A DNA stretch of 64,000 nt from an uncultured Elusimicrobium sp. (GCA_937891135.1 CALAFB010000048.1:1-64000); one strand, 5' to 3'; shown: positions 1 through 8,753, numbered from the stretch's first letter. The notes: generated from the letters alone by a model not told the origin. Translations and numbers: made by a program.

Positions 1-28
1 CCCCGTTGGGGTTTAACCTCAATGGGGA
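1..28. terminator. Possible stem-loop terminator next to tRNA-Asp
   Basis: CCCCGTTGGGG and CCTCAATGGGG can form an 11-bp stem (two G-U pairs) around a TTTAA loop. It lies just downstream of the minus-strand tRNA-Asp, so it may end that transcript. The sequence on its far side is outside the window, so a T-run cannot be checked. Confidence 0.4.
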
Positions 29-56
29 TATATGCTGAAAATCAAAAACTAAAATA

Positions 57-131
57 CGGAGTCGACGAGATTCGAACTCGCGGTCTCTGCCTTGACAGGG
101 CAGCGTGTTAACCAGGCTACACCACGACTCC
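57..131 (-). tRNA. tRNA-Asp (GTC)
   Basis: On the minus strand the acceptor stem GGAGTCG pairs with CGACTCC. The anticodon stem CTGCC/GGCAG closes the loop CTGTCAA, giving anticodon GTC (Asp), and the T-arm carries the usual GTTCGAATC. CCA is not encoded; the discriminator base is G. All four arms can be drawn without mismatch in the acceptor stem. Confidence 0.95.
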
Positions 132-211
132 TAAACTACTTATATAGTATATCTTATTTTGAGGTTTGCGTCAAAAAATTTATCTTTCCGACGGGAAGTT
201 GAGCGAGTAAA

Positions 212-1111
212 TTATGAAAACTTCCCCCACAAAATTTGTTCCAGTTCTAATTCTACGCCAAATTTTTCGTGCACTTTTTCGCGCACCTGGTCCATTAACT
301 GTTTAATATCTTCCGGCGTGGCGTGATTGAAATTCACAATAAATCCGGCGTGTTTTTCGGACACTTTTGCCCCGCCTACCGTCAGCCCGCGCAGCCCCGC
401 CGCATCAATTAAGCGCGAGGCATAATCCCCCACCGGGCGTTTAAATACACTTCCTGCCGACGGAAACTCCAGCGGCTGTTTTTCTACCCGGCTTTGTTGC
501 ACACTACGCCGTGCTTGTAGTAATTCTTGCGCGTTAGCAGGTTGTAATTCAAACGTGGCGGATAAAATAACCCCGGCAGGTAGTCCCGTTACCTTGCGGT
601 AAGAAAATTGAACTTCTTGTTGCGTGAGCGTATGCAAATTTCCGTCTGCGTCCAGCACTTCAAACGAGGCCAAACAATCAGCCGTTTCTTGCCCGTACGC
701 GCCTGCATTCATATACACCGCCCCGCCCACGCTGCCCGGAATACCGGAGAGTTTCTCCATTCCTCCTAACCCGGCTTGGCACGCGCGCGCGCATACTTGG
801 TCCAAGGCGGCCCCGGCTTGTGCCGTAAGGCGTGTACCTTTCACACAAATTTGATTTATTTTACGGGTGGAACACGTAATACCGTCAATACCTTGTCCGC
901 TGACTAAAATGTTTGAACCGCACCCCAACACACGCAACGGAATTTGTTGTTCCCGTGCCAACTTAAAAACAAACTGCCACTCTTCAACCGTTTGCGGATA
1001 TACCAACACTTCCGCCGGTCCGCCCGTGCGGTATGTAGTGTGGGCCGCCATCGGTTCACGTAGGACGCAGTTTCCGTTGAAAAATTGTTGGAGTTCCTGC
1101 TTGTAATCCAT
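212..1111 (-). CDS. murB: UDP-N-acetylenolpyruvoylglucosamine reductase MurB
   Basis: MurB reduces UDP-GlcNAc-enolpyruvate to UDP-MurNAc with NADPH and FAD in cytoplasmic peptidoglycan precursor synthesis. The 299-aa product has the FAD-binding N-terminal half (TTYRTGGPAEVLVYP, then VLGCGSNILV) and the glycine-rich IPGSVGGAVYMNAGAYG stretch. The C-terminal MurB domain contains FPSAGSVFKRP, with the catalytic Ser, and a terminal Glu-containing helix. Length is normal for the family. The start lies 2 bases after the stop of the upstream exported protein and no strong Shine-Dalgarno is visible, so it is probably translationally coupled. Confidence 0.95.
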   Translation of the reverse strand: MDYKQELQQFFNGNCVLREPMAAHTTYRTGGPAEVLVYPQTVEEWQFVFKLAREQQIPLRVLGCGSNILVSGQGIDGITCSTRKINQICVKGTRLTAQAGAALDQVCARACQAGLGGMEKLSGIPGSVGGAVYMNAGAYGQETADCLASFEVLDADGNLHTLTQQEVQFSYRKVTGLPAGVILSATFELQPANAQELLQARRSVQQSRVEKQPLEFPSAGSVFKRPVGDYASRLIDAAGLRGLTVGGAKVSEKHAGFIVNFNHATPEDIKQLMDQVREKVHEKFGVELELEQILWGKFS

Positions 1112-1113
1112 AC

Positions 1114-1815
1114 TTAAAAACTAACGCCTAACCCGCCCGTAAAACCGTGGCTGTCTTTGGTAATGGTGTAAGCCACAAAGCCCGTCAGCAGCGGGAATGG
1201 GTGCACGTTTAACCCGACCATACCGCGTGGGGTTCCGTTGGAAACGGATTCATTGGATGTATATCCGCGGGTTTTAAGTTTGCCGTAATCATACCCTACG
1301 CCGATATAAGGCGTTAAAAAAAGTACATTGGTAGAGGCAATTGCCGAAGCCGAATAGTGGTCATTTTTGTACCAATCCGTACGTCCGTTGTCATAAAACG
1401 CGCCAAAGGACAGATTTAAAAATTCTACCAACGTCATTTGATACGTAAGCCCGCCGCCCAAAGAAGTATATCCGTTGGCCGAAGTGCCGCGCGCTACTAC
1501 GCCTACATCTAAATAAGGGATTTTAGTTTCCGCCACCAAGAAAGGCAGCACCGTATAACTATCGGACGAAATGTTATTTTCGGACGACGGTTTAAACACG
1601 CTGACGCTGGCCCCTAAGTTAATGCCCGGAAAATTCTTAGGCCGCCCCGTATGAAAATCCACCGTACCGATGAGGCCGTTTAAATCCCGGTTATAGGCTT
1701 TTAAGTTAGAAACGCCCGGCACATAATGATCGTGGAAGTCATCGCCCATGTCCTTGGCTTGGGCAGCGAAAGGGACGGCTGCCAATAACACAAATACATA
1801 CAGTAATTTTTTCAT
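1114..1815 (-). CDS. Exported protein, probable outer-membrane beta-barrel
   Basis: The 233-aa product begins with a clear signal peptide (MKKLLYVFVLLAAVPFAAQA, predicted cleavage after AQA). The mature part alternates polar and hydrophobic residues, is rich in Gly/Tyr/Thr, and ends in GFTGGLGVSF, a terminal aromatic residue typical of outer-membrane barrels. I chose the ATG at 1815 because GGAG lies 6 bases upstream; an in-frame ATG 18 bases earlier has no such site. murB follows after 2 bases. I do not recognise a family beyond the barrel-like pattern. Confidence 0.7.
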   Translation of the reverse strand: MKKLLYVFVLLAAVPFAAQAKDMGDDFHDHYVPGVSNLKAYNRDLNGLIGTVDFHTGRPKNFPGINLGASVSVFKPSSENNISSDSYTVLPFLVAETKIPYLDVGVVARGTSANGYTSLGGGLTYQMTLVEFLNLSFGAFYDNGRTDWYKNDHYSASAIASTNVLFLTPYIGVGYDYGKLKTRGYTSNESVSNGTPRGMVGLNVHPFPLLTGFVAYTITKDSHGFTGGLGVSF

Positions 1816-1907
1816 CAAGTTCTCCGTTTGCAAAAAATTTAGATATATAATATCATAGAAAAAGACAGGCCGCCTTGCAACCCTGCCGCCGTGAATAGGA
1901 GAAGGAT

Positions 1908-3452
1908 ATGATTAGTGAACTAGCCGGGAAATTAACTACCCAAAAAATTGATGTCCAAAAATTACGTAACGAATTTTTTCATCCTTCTACCCCGCCTGTT
2001 CCCGTTAAATTTGGTACGTCCGGCCACCGGGGCGAACTGGGGGCCGGGTTTTGTGCGCTGCATGCCAAAGCGATTGCACAAGCGGTGGCGCGGCTGCACC
2101 AAGAGGAACACATCTTAGGCCCTATTTTAGTGGGGGGGGATACGCGGCTCCTGTCGCGCGAGACAGCCAACCTGTGTGCTGAAGTGTTAGCCGGGAACGG
2201 GCTTACGGTCATTTTGCCGGAACTCCCTGTACCGACGCCGGTTTTTTCGTTTGAAATTTTAAGCGGCCGCGCGTGTGCGTGTTTAAACGGTACCGCCAGC
2301 CATAACCCGCCGCAAGATATGGGCCTAAAATACAATCCGTCCAACGGTGGCCCGGCCGGGGCCGAACTAACCCAAAAAATTGCCCAATACGCCAACGAAT
2401 TTATGGCTCATCCGGAGCATATTAAAACTTTGCCGCTGGACCAGGCACGTGCGCAGCATTTGGTGCACGGTGCGGATGTGATTACGCCGTATGTAGAAGC
2501 GTTAGGAAAGTTAATTGATTTCAAAAAAATTGCGGCTGCACCCCTAAAATTTGCCGTTCATCCGTTAGGCGGGGCCAGTTTGGCCTTTTACCGGGCCATT
2601 CAAGAAAAATATCAATTAAAAAATTTGGATATTGTCAGCCAAGAGCAAGACCCTACTTTTTATTTTATCCCCATAGACCACGACGGTAAAATCCGTATGG
2701 ACCCGTCATCTAAATACCCTATGTCCCCGTTAATTCAATATGTGAAAAAAGGGCAGTATCAATTTGCCGGGGCCAGCGACCCGGATGCCGACCGCTTTGG
2801 TTGTGCTACGGCCGCGGGGGGGCTCATTTCGCCCAATCATGCGCTCTGTGTGATGGCGGATTATTTAGTGCGCCGCCAAAAAATTCAAGGGGCCACCGTC
2901 CTTGGCCGCACGTTAGGAACGACGGCTTTGTTAGACCGGATTGCCGCCGCGTATGGGCTAGGATTAGACGAAGTTAACGTAGGTTTTAAATATTTTGTAG
3001 ACGGCCTGTTGCAGCACAAATATGTACTAGCCGGGGAAGAAAGTGCCGGGATGTCGGTCAGCGGCTGGACGACGGAAAAAGACGGCATTTTTGCCGTATG
3101 TCTTTTAATGGAAATTACCGCTGCCGAAGGCGATATTGCTGCGCTTTACAATAAGTTGACCACCCAACACGGTACCCCGTATTATACACGCGTAGACGTG
3201 CCGACGGATGAAGCCACTAAAGCGCGCGTCAAATCTTTCAAAGCTGCGGACTTTGCCGGGCTCACGCAAGTAGCGGGGGAACAAGTAACCGGCGTGCGCG
3301 ATACAGACGGTATTAAAATTTATTTGGAAAAATCGTGGATTTTAGTACGCCCTTCCGGTACGGAAAACATTTTAAAAATTTATGCCGAAACGTTTGTGAG
3401 TGAAGAACACTTGCAAACCCTGATAGAAGAAGCGCAAAAGTTACTTAAATAG
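1908..3452 (+). CDS. pgm: Phosphoglucomutase (alpha-D-glucose phosphate-specific type)
   Basis: Interconverts glucose-1-phosphate and glucose-6-phosphate, linking glycogen and maltodextrin use to glycolysis and wall-sugar synthesis. In the 514-aa product the active-site serine loop is TASHNPPQDMGLKYN (about residues 130-144), the Mg-binding loop is DPDADRFG, the sugar loop is EESAGMSVS, and the phosphate-binding C-terminal motif is RPSGTENILKIY. The strong AGGAGAAGG site 2-9 bases before the ATG fixes the start. It is slightly shorter than E. coli Pgm (546 aa). A malQ/MFS maltodextrin module elsewhere in the window fits this activity. Confidence 0.93.
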   Translation: MISELAGKLTTQKIDVQKLRNEFFHPSTPPVPVKFGTSGHRGELGAGFCALHAKAIAQAVARLHQEEHILGPILVGGDTRLLSRETANLCAEVLAGNGLTVILPELPVPTPVFSFEILSGRACACLNGTASHNPPQDMGLKYNPSNGGPAGAELTQKIAQYANEFMAHPEHIKTLPLDQARAQHLVHGADVITPYVEALGKLIDFKKIAAAPLKFAVHPLGGASLAFYRAIQEKYQLKNLDIVSQEQDPTFYFIPIDHDGKIRMDPSSKYPMSPLIQYVKKGQYQFAGASDPDADRFGCATAAGGLISPNHALCVMADYLVRRQKIQGATVLGRTLGTTALLDRIAAAYGLGLDEVNVGFKYFVDGLLQHKYVLAGEESAGMSVSGWTTEKDGIFAVCLLMEITAAEGDIAALYNKLTTQHGTPYYTRVDVPTDEATKARVKSFKAADFAGLTQVAGEQVTGVRDTDGIKIYLEKSWILVRPSGTENILKIYAETFVSEEHLQTLIEEAQKLLK

Positions 3453-3460
3453 CATTACTA

Positions 3461-3485
3461 AAAAAGGCCCGCTTTTTGGCGGGCC
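3461..3485 (-). terminator. Intrinsic terminator downstream of pilin 1
   Basis: GGCCCGC/GCGGGCC stem with a short T loop. Reading the minus strand the stem is followed by TTTTTAG, so it best serves the leftward pilin gene. An 18-bp perfect palindrome CTAGGTCTTAAGACCTAG follows at 3502-3519 and may be part of the same end structure for the convergent pgm transcript. Confidence 0.7.
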
Positions 3486-3526
3486 GGTAGGCTAGGACTG
3501 TCTAGGTCTTAAGACCTAGGGCCCCA

Positions 3527-4207
3527 TTAACAAGGTATTGGTGGGAAGACGGCTCTGCCGTCTTCACAACTTACACCAGGTAAATGGGTAGATAAATATT
3601 GGCAAATAACAAACCCTTTTTCATCCCACCCTGCACAAATTCCGTCCGGAATATTCATATCATAGCTGAAATCCATGAAACCAGGATATATGGAAATATT
3701 CCAGTAATTCGGGTCTATCTTAATACTTGCTTCCGGCATCTGCTTGTTACTGATTGGAATTTCCAGGTCCAATTCCGAAAGATTGTTCGTATTGCCGAAT
3801 CCTCCAGTTGCAAAAAACTGTTTTTCTTCCTCTCCGTGCTCCAACACATACGCAGCCAATGCTTTGTGGGTAGCGTTAATAATATTCAAATACTCTACTG
3901 CGCGTGCTTTCCAAACTGTTTTTTGGTACTGTGGCAACGCCACTGCCGACAGTATACCAATAATCAGTACCACAACCAAGAGTTCAATCAGCGTAAACCC
4001 ACGGGCTGTTTCCCTCTCCCTTGAGGGAGAGGATGTTCGTAGGACAGGTGAGGGGGAATTAAATAAGGTCATCCTGGGAAGTTTCTGCTCAGGATCTCCT
4101 CCTTGTTTTTTGAAAGCGGATGAGAGGTTGAGCAACGGTCCTTCCGCATAACTCTTATTTTGATTTATTGCTTGCGTATTTCCCCGCCGGGTATTTATCT
4201 TTTTCAT
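3527..4207 (-). CDS. Type IV prepilin-like protein with expanded leader (pilin 1)
   Basis: Class II prepilin: processing motif [19 protein letters not shown] (cleavage after Gly70, Glu at +5 of the mature chain), then the hydrophobic N-terminal helix and a Cys-containing globular C-terminus. Of the 226 aa, 70 lie before the cleavage site, whereas leaders are usually 6-25 aa. The extra part starts NTRRGNTQ and is read from palindromic-repeat DNA. GGAGAA 6 bases upstream supports the ATG at 4207. It is transcribed from a structured leader (4208-4480). Which pilus, pseudopilus or minor-pilin role it has cannot be told from sequence. Confidence 0.88.
   Translation of the reverse strand: MKKINTRRGNTQAINQNKSYAEGPLLNLSSAFKKQGGDPEQKLPRMTLFNSPSPVLRTSSPSRERETARGFTLIELLVVVLIIGILSAVALPQYQKTVWKARAVEYLNIINATHKALAAYVLEHGEEEKQFFATGGFGNTNNLSELDLEIPISNKQMPEASIKIDPNYWNISIYPGFMDFSYDMNIPDGICAGWDEKGFVICQYLSTHLPGVSCEDGRAVFPPIPC
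3999..4160 (-). repeat. Palindromic-repeat insert inside the leader-peptide part of pilin 1
   Basis: In-frame DNA between the NTRRGNTQ start segment and the ARGFTLIE processing site. It contains CCCTCTCCCTTGAGGGAGAGG with CAGGTGAGGGGG, a palindromic module also seen in pilins 2 and 3, and a second module around 4075-4140. It encodes only residues that the prepilin peptidase should remove. Confidence 0.65.
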
Positions 4208-4480
4208 GTTGTTTCTCCTTAATTTATTTTCAATTTACCCGCCTTTGGAGAACACACGTAAAAACGGCCGTAATAGATGAGTCAGTTTCAATGTCTCAAC
4301 ACACAAACAGCCGTAATCTACCATCAAAAATGGCAAACATTCGGCAAAAACAATTCCAGGAGCGACCCTTCTTTGTTTTTGCCTAATTGGGCTGATTTTG
4401 GATTGAAACTGAACTCTTGTTCCCAAGAATACATCCGTCGATTAAACGGTTCCAAAAACAGGAATAAATTGTACCCATAG
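4208..4480 (-). promoter_or_regulatory. Structured pilin leader RNA, copy 1
   Basis: A promoter-like TATTATACTATGGGTACAAT precedes the leader on the minus strand. In RNA order: hairpin CCGTTTAATCGACGG, hairpin CTTGGGAACAAG, a long-range helix (4402-4411 with 4283-4292, ATTGAAACTG/CAGTTTCAAT), an inner 11-bp stem (4373-4383 with 4343-4353) ending in the conserved CCGAATG, then TTACGGCTGTT, ACGGCCGTTTTT, and TTCTCC (4247-4252) complementary to the Shine-Dalgarno GGAGAA (4213-4218). Confidence 0.8.
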
Positions 4481-4565
4481 TATAATAAAAAAGTTCCCCA
4501 AAAACAATAGGAACCCGCGTACTTTAAGGGGCAGAATATAGTACAATAGTATTAAGAGGCCGTTT

Positions 4566-5720
4566 ATGTGTTCTAAACTTTTTACCGCCCGCGCGGGAAA
4601 AAGTGGTAGTGCTTGCTCCAGTCCTCAAAACAAAATGAGCCGTTTGCCCGTAACCGGAAACCTTGCTATTGGGGAAAGTGCGCCGCTTTCGTATGGGGTG
4701 GAATTTTATCATACGATTTTACTTGTTGGGGTGCCTTTTTTTGAACCTCAAGTATTCCGTATTCCCGAAGAAGGGGCGTGCGATGAATTGTTACACGCGC
4801 AAGGGTTGCATGGCCAGCAGTTACGCCGTGTGCAAGCTAGTGGGCAAGTGTGCCAATATGAATGGACCATGGAACGCCCTAAAAAGAATCATATCCACCA
4901 AACTACCTTAGTACCCTTGACCGGACCGGACGGCCGCGTCAATAGTATTATTTCGGTTACGAAAGATATTTCATCGTGGGGAGAGCAACCTGCCCCGCAT
5001 TTGTTAAAAGAGTCTGCCTCGTCGCGCACCTTTGCCCAAATTTTGCTTTCTGCCCGGGAAAATGAAAAACGGGAAGTAGCCAAAGCCTTGCATGATGAAA
5101 TCGGTTCTGCTTCCGTGATGTTGGCTGCCTTAGTGTGTATTGCTAAGCAAGATGCCAAACAAGGCAGTAAAACCCGGGTATTGGCGGATTTGGACCGCTT
5201 ATACCAGCAAATCCAAAACAGTATGGAACGCTTGCACGCCATTATTGTTACGTTGCGCCCGCCCAGTTTAGATACGGAAGGTGCCTTGCGCGGTAGTGTG
5301 GAAGAATTATTAAAAAATGTTTGTGAACTAGGTCGTATTGAGTATCAGTTTAGTTGTAAAAGCGGGTTTCAAGAAAAAGGAATTTCAGATGGTGTAAAAA
5401 TTTTGTTGTACCGCATGGTGCAGGAAGCCTTAAATAATGTGATTAAACATGCCCGTGCTACGCACGTAACCGTACGGTTGGAACGGACTTCCGCTGCCCA
5501 ACTCATTGTTACGGTGCAGGACGATGGGGTAGGATTTAAGCGGGAAAAGCGTTTATCCGTTAAACATGTGGGCTTGTTATCCATGCGGGACAGTATCCGT
5601 TCCGTAGGGGGCACTTTGACGATTAAAACCGCCCCCGGCCAAGGAACGTCTATCCGGGCCGTGTGCCCTTGTTGTGTATATGAAGGAGAATATGAAGATA
5701 AAAATTGTATTAGCGGATGA
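4566..5720 (+). CDS. NarL-type sensor histidine kinase with PAS-like domain
   Basis: Cytoplasmic two-component kinase of 384 aa with no membrane segment. Residues about 50-150 look like a PAS sensor domain ending in the usual VTKDIS. A HisKA_3 dimerisation segment follows (ENEKREVAKALHDEIGSA, phospho-acceptor His), then a HATPase_c domain with N-box VQEALNNVIKHA and G-boxes DDGVGF and GLLSMRDSI. It overlaps the response-regulator gene by 29 bases, so the two form a pair. It is divergent from pilin 1. Signal and targets are unknown. The start is only weakly supported by a GAGG sequence upstream. Confidence 0.88.
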   Translation: MCSKLFTARAGKSGSACSSPQNKMSRLPVTGNLAIGESAPLSYGVEFYHTILLVGVPFFEPQVFRIPEEGACDELLHAQGLHGQQLRRVQASGQVCQYEWTMERPKKNHIHQTTLVPLTGPDGRVNSIISVTKDISSWGEQPAPHLLKESASSRTFAQILLSARENEKREVAKALHDEIGSASVMLAALVCIAKQDAKQGSKTRVLADLDRLYQQIQNSMERLHAIIVTLRPPSLDTEGALRGSVEELLKNVCELGRIEYQFSCKSGFQEKGISDGVKILLYRMVQEALNNVIKHARATHVTVRLERTSAAQLIVTVQDDGVGFKREKRLSVKHVGLLSMRDSIRSVGGTLTIKTAPGQGTSIRAVCPCCVYEGEYEDKNCISG

Positions 5721-6336
5721 CCATATGCTTGTACGTCAGGGTGTACGGTTATTACTGGAAGCCTATCCCCAGGAATTTGAAGTCATTGGGGAAGTATCAA
5801 ACGGAAATGAACTCTTGCGTTTGGCTAAGAAAAAACCAGCTGATTTGTATGTGGTAGATATTTCTATGCCGGTGTTAAACGGGTTGGAGGCTATTGCAAA
5901 ATTACTTAAAATCCAACCCCAAGCCAATGTACTGGTGCTAAGTATGTATGATGACCGCGTATCGGTAGAAAATGCACTTAAAGCCGGGGCCAAAGGATAT
6001 GTGGTTAAAGTATCCCCCGGGGAAGATTTATTAACAGCTGTGCGGGAAGTAGCCGCCGGGCGGTTTTATTTTGGGGGGAAAATATCTAAGTTTTTAGTCC
6101 AAGGGTTTTTAAATAAAAATGTTTCTAAGAAAAAATCCGGTGGTCTGACCCCGAAAGAGAAAGAAGTTTTACAACTGATTGCGGAAGGATATAGCAGCAA
6201 GCAAATTGCCAAGCATTTTACGCTTTCTTTAAATACCATTCACGTGCACCGCAATAACATTATGCGTAAATTGGGTATTCACAAACAGGCCGAGTTGGTG
6301 CGCTATGCTTTAAAAGAGGGGATTGCCCAACTCTAA
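5692..6336 (+). CDS. NarL/FixJ-family response regulator
   Basis: DNA-binding response regulator, 214 aa. The receiver domain has the acidic pair ADDH, phospho-acceptor Asp in LYVVDISMPVLNG, the switch residue region VLSMYDD, and Lys in AGAKGYVVK. The C-terminal LuxR-type helix-turn-helix is LTPKEKEVLQLIAEGYSSKQIA with NTIHVHRNNIMRKLG. I chose the ATG at 5692, directly after AAGGAGAAT; two in-frame ATGs at 5674 and 5680 lie upstream of or inside that ribosome site. It is partner of the preceding kinase. Confidence 0.93.
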   Translation: MKIKIVLADDHMLVRQGVRLLLEAYPQEFEVIGEVSNGNELLRLAKKKPADLYVVDISMPVLNGLEAIAKLLKIQPQANVLVLSMYDDRVSVENALKAGAKGYVVKVSPGEDLLTAVREVAAGRFYFGGKISKFLVQGFLNKNVSKKKSGGLTPKEKEVLQLIAEGYSSKQIAKHFTLSLNTIHVHRNNIMRKLGIHKQAELVRYALKEGIAQL

Positions 6337-6345
6337 GGGCTTTTT

Positions 6346-6939
6346 ATGCGTATTATTGCCGGAACAGCCCGCGGAAGGCGTATTTTTTCCGTCTCCAAAA
6401 ACCTGCCCGTAAAACCCATTTCGGACCGGATGAAACAGTCTTTATTTGATATTTTACGTCCGCGTATTACGGGGGCCAAACTGTTGGATTTATTTGCCGG
6501 CACGGGGAACGTATCGTTAGAGGCCCTTTCCCGCGGGGCGTTAAAAGCCGTGATGGTGGAAAAGGAACCCGCGTGTATTAAAAATATCCACCGCAATTTA
6601 GTACACTTAGGGTTTGCGGAACGGGCTACCGTGCTGCGCGGGGACGTATTAAAACCGTTAGATTGGCTGCTGGCGTATAGTGATAACGACGGCTACGATA
6701 TTATTTTTATGGGCCCCCCGTACCGGGACATCAACAACAAAATGTTGTCGTTTTCGGAGCCTTCGTTAAAAAACGTGGCCGATGCCCGGTTACTGGCCCC
6801 AAACGGTATTTTGGTCATTCAAACCCATAAGACGGAAGTATTTACCATTCCGCCCGGCTATGAGGTTTTCCGTACGGAAAAATACGGCGATACGTTGGTA
6901 CGGTTTATCCGTGCTACTAAGTCTGCCCCACAGGAGTAA
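6346..6939 (+). CDS. rsmD: RsmD-family 16S rRNA (guanine-N2)-methyltransferase with altered catalytic motif
   Basis: Family members methylate G966 of 16S rRNA with S-adenosylmethionine. The 197-aa product has the N-terminal MRIIAGTARGRRIF, RMKQSLFDILRP, the SAM-binding DLFAGTGNVSLEALSRGA and the acidic VEKEPACI. The motif IV that is normally D/N-PPY reads FMGPPYRD, so the catalytic Asp/Asn is Gly. It lies 9 bases after the response regulator and 2 bases before the nuclease gene, probably in one operon. Family assignment is secure; activity is uncertain because of that substitution. Confidence 0.88.
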   Translation: MRIIAGTARGRRIFSVSKNLPVKPISDRMKQSLFDILRPRITGAKLLDLFAGTGNVSLEALSRGALKAVMVEKEPACIKNIHRNLVHLGFAERATVLRGDVLKPLDWLLAYSDNDGYDIIFMGPPYRDINNKMLSFSEPSLKNVADARLLAPNGILVIQTHKTEVFTIPPGYEVFRTEKYGDTLVRFIRATKSAPQE

Positions 6940-6941
6940 AT

Positions 6942-7736
6942 ATGTATAGCGATCCGCGCGAATTAAACTATTCCAAAATTAAAACTTATCACGAGTGTCC
7001 GCTGCTTTATAAATACAAATACATCAACGGACGGCGCGAAGGGCTTGTCCCGGCGTCCTCGTTAGGGGTGTCCATTCACCGCACCTTGGAACAATACCAC
7101 CGCCACAGTAACGACCCGTCTGAACTGCTTTCGTATTATGATGATTGCTGGATGAGTTCCGGGTATGCAAGTGCCGGCGAACAAATGGAATGGTATTTAA
7201 AAGGCAAAAAGATGATGGAAGATTATGCCCAACAAGAATACCAGCGCAAAACTACCGTGGATAGTACCGAACGCGAATTTATGTTTGAAGTAGACGGTTG
7301 GAAATTCCGCGGCAAAATTGACCGTATTGATAAGCATCCGGACGGATCGTGGGAAGTCATTGATTACAAAACCGGGACGGATGCGGATTTATCGCTGCCG
7401 GTTACGGATTCCTTGCAATTAGGTATTTATGCGGTGGGGGCGCGCCGTGCCTGGAATATGCAAACCGGCAAAGTAACGTACTATTTTACGGCGTTTAACC
7501 AAACGCAAAGTGCCCCGTTTGAAGCCTTTGATGAACAAAAAATTTTAGATATTTTTATAGAAGTCGGCAAGAAAGTAGAAGCCGAGGAATTTCCGCCCAA
7601 TCCGGCGCATTGTGCCGAATGTGCATTCCGCAACCGGTGCGAACATTCGTCCTGCCCGGAGGAAGATTCCGGCAGTACCGACGCGTTTGATTCTTTCGGT
7701 GCCACGCTGGGTGATTTACTTAAAAGTTTAAAATAA
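6942..7736 (+). CDS. RecB/Cas4-like PD-(D/E)XK nuclease family protein with Fe-S cysteines
   Basis: 264-aa protein resembling the C-terminal nuclease domain of AddB/RecB. It starts NYSKIKTYHECPLLYKYKY with the first Cys, has GVSIHRTLE and the catalytic core GKIDRIDKHPDGSWEVIDYK (Asp...Asp-x-Lys), and ends with the three-Cys cluster CAECAFRNRCEH expected to complete a 4Fe-4S site. No helicase domain is attached. A DNA repair or end-processing role is likely; no CRISPR genes are nearby, so a Cas4 role is not supported. Confidence 0.85.
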   Translation: MYSDPRELNYSKIKTYHECPLLYKYKYINGRREGLVPASSLGVSIHRTLEQYHRHSNDPSELLSYYDDCWMSSGYASAGEQMEWYLKGKKMMEDYAQQEYQRKTTVDSTEREFMFEVDGWKFRGKIDRIDKHPDGSWEVIDYKTGTDADLSLPVTDSLQLGIYAVGARRAWNMQTGKVTYYFTAFNQTQSAPFEAFDEQKILDIFIEVGKKVEAEEFPPNPAHCAECAFRNRCEHSSCPEEDSGSTDAFDSFGATLGDLLKSLK

Positions 7737-7738
7737 AA

Positions 7739-7762
7739 CAGGCCCCGCTAAAACGGGGCCTA
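7739..7762. terminator. Intrinsic terminator between convergent genes
   Basis: AGGCCCCG (7740-7747) pairs with CGGGGCCT (7754-7761) between the convergent nuclease and RDD genes. A-rich sequence on the left and a weak T-rich stretch on the right fit a bidirectional terminator. Confidence 0.7.
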
Positions 7763-7782
7763 CGTTTGCTTGCATGAAAAAG

Positions 7783-8646
7783 TTAATTTTTATTTGTGTA
7801 ATACACGGGCGTATGTTTTTTATCTTTCGCAAAGGCCGAAATCGTATACGTTTCCCCTTTTACGCCAATCCCTAATGCATATTTTCGCCCGGATGCTAAT
7901 ACTTTATCCATATCCCGTTGGAATTGGACCGGGTCCCCGGATAGTAACGCTAAGCGCAAGAAATCGTTGGTATAATAACCGTAACGGAGTTTGTGTCCTT
8001 CTTGCAAAATAGCAATTTTACCCAAAAATTGGTCGGCTTGACGTACCTTATATTTATTTTGCCAATCCCGCCCGCCGAACGATTGGTACAAACTAAATAC
8101 AAACACGCATAGTAGCAGCGTACCCATGGCCCGCACGGCCCATACTTCCCACGCGTCGCGCTCACGCAGTTGGATGACAACACTACCGCCTAAAAAATCA
8201 TGCAGCGCGCGTTTTTTATCATCTACTAAGGCCAGTGCAAACCCGCCAAAAAACAGAAACGCGCTCATGTAATACCCCACGGCACGCAGCAACGCACGCG
8301 GGAATGAAATGGGTCCGCTTAAATCTTTTTTAACTACCGCAATACCTACTAAATTTTTACCAATGCTTACGCGCCCGCCCGAAGAAAACACGGCTTCATA
8401 CAAAATAAACACGACGTTCATGCCCACGGCCATGGCAATTACTTGCCACAGTTCCAAATAACGTCCGGCCAGTTTGCAGACAAGCCACGCGATTACCTGC
8501 AGCGGCAAGAAAATAATGCCGTAGTCAATAGCCAACGCTACAAACCGTTCGGTAATAGCGGCGTATTGAAGGGTATTTTCCTGGGTAGTTCCCGGCTGCT
8601 CGGCCGGTGTATCTTGCATAATGTTAATGCGGTGTTCTTCGTTCAT
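7783..8646 (-). CDS. RDD-family membrane protein
   Basis: 287-aa integral membrane protein. An N-terminal RDD domain has ITERFVALAIDYGIIFLPLQ as the first helix with its Arg and Asp, then GRVSIGKNLVGIAVVK, LLRAVGYY and DDKKRALHDFLGGSVVI. About four membrane helices are followed by a soluble tail of ~100 aa rich in Lys and Tyr. GGAG 7 bases upstream and a TTATAATAAAG promoter support the start. RDD proteins are variously linked to ion or solute transport; function here is unknown. Confidence 0.8.
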   Translation of the reverse strand: MNEEHRINIMQDTPAEQPGTTQENTLQYAAITERFVALAIDYGIIFLPLQVIAWLVCKLAGRYLELWQVIAMAVGMNVVFILYEAVFSSGGRVSIGKNLVGIAVVKKDLSGPISFPRALLRAVGYYMSAFLFFGGFALALVDDKKRALHDFLGGSVVIQLRERDAWEVWAVRAMGTLLLCVFVFSLYQSFGGRDWQNKYKVRQADQFLGKIAILQEGHKLRYGYYTNDFLRLALLSGDPVQFQRDMDKVLASGRKYALGIGVKGETYTISAFAKDKKHTPVYYTNKN

Positions 8647-8697
8647 AAACGCTCCGTTACTTTATTATAACAAGTTTTGTAGGCTAACATACAAAAA

Positions 8698-8722
8698 ATC
8701 CCGGGGCGGCTTTCCCCGGGAC
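8698..8722 (-). terminator. Intrinsic terminator downstream of pilin 2
   Basis: TCCCGGGG/CCCCGGGA stem (8699-8706 with 8714-8721), followed on the minus strand by GATTTTTTG, a good T-run for the leftward pilin 2 transcript. Confidence 0.8.
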
Positions 8723-8753
8723 GCAGCGTGCAGAACCCCTAAAGCGTCAACGA

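Noticed and set aside
4208..4480. Pilin leaders as GEMM-type cyclic dinucleotide riboswitches
   Set aside because: No GEMM signature (tetraloop-receptor domains) could be recognised; layout and conserved blocks differ. A tool-based Rfam search would settle it.
6942..7736. Cas4 of a CRISPR system
   Set aside because: The nuclease family matches, but there are no cas genes or arrays in the window; a general repair nuclease is more likely.
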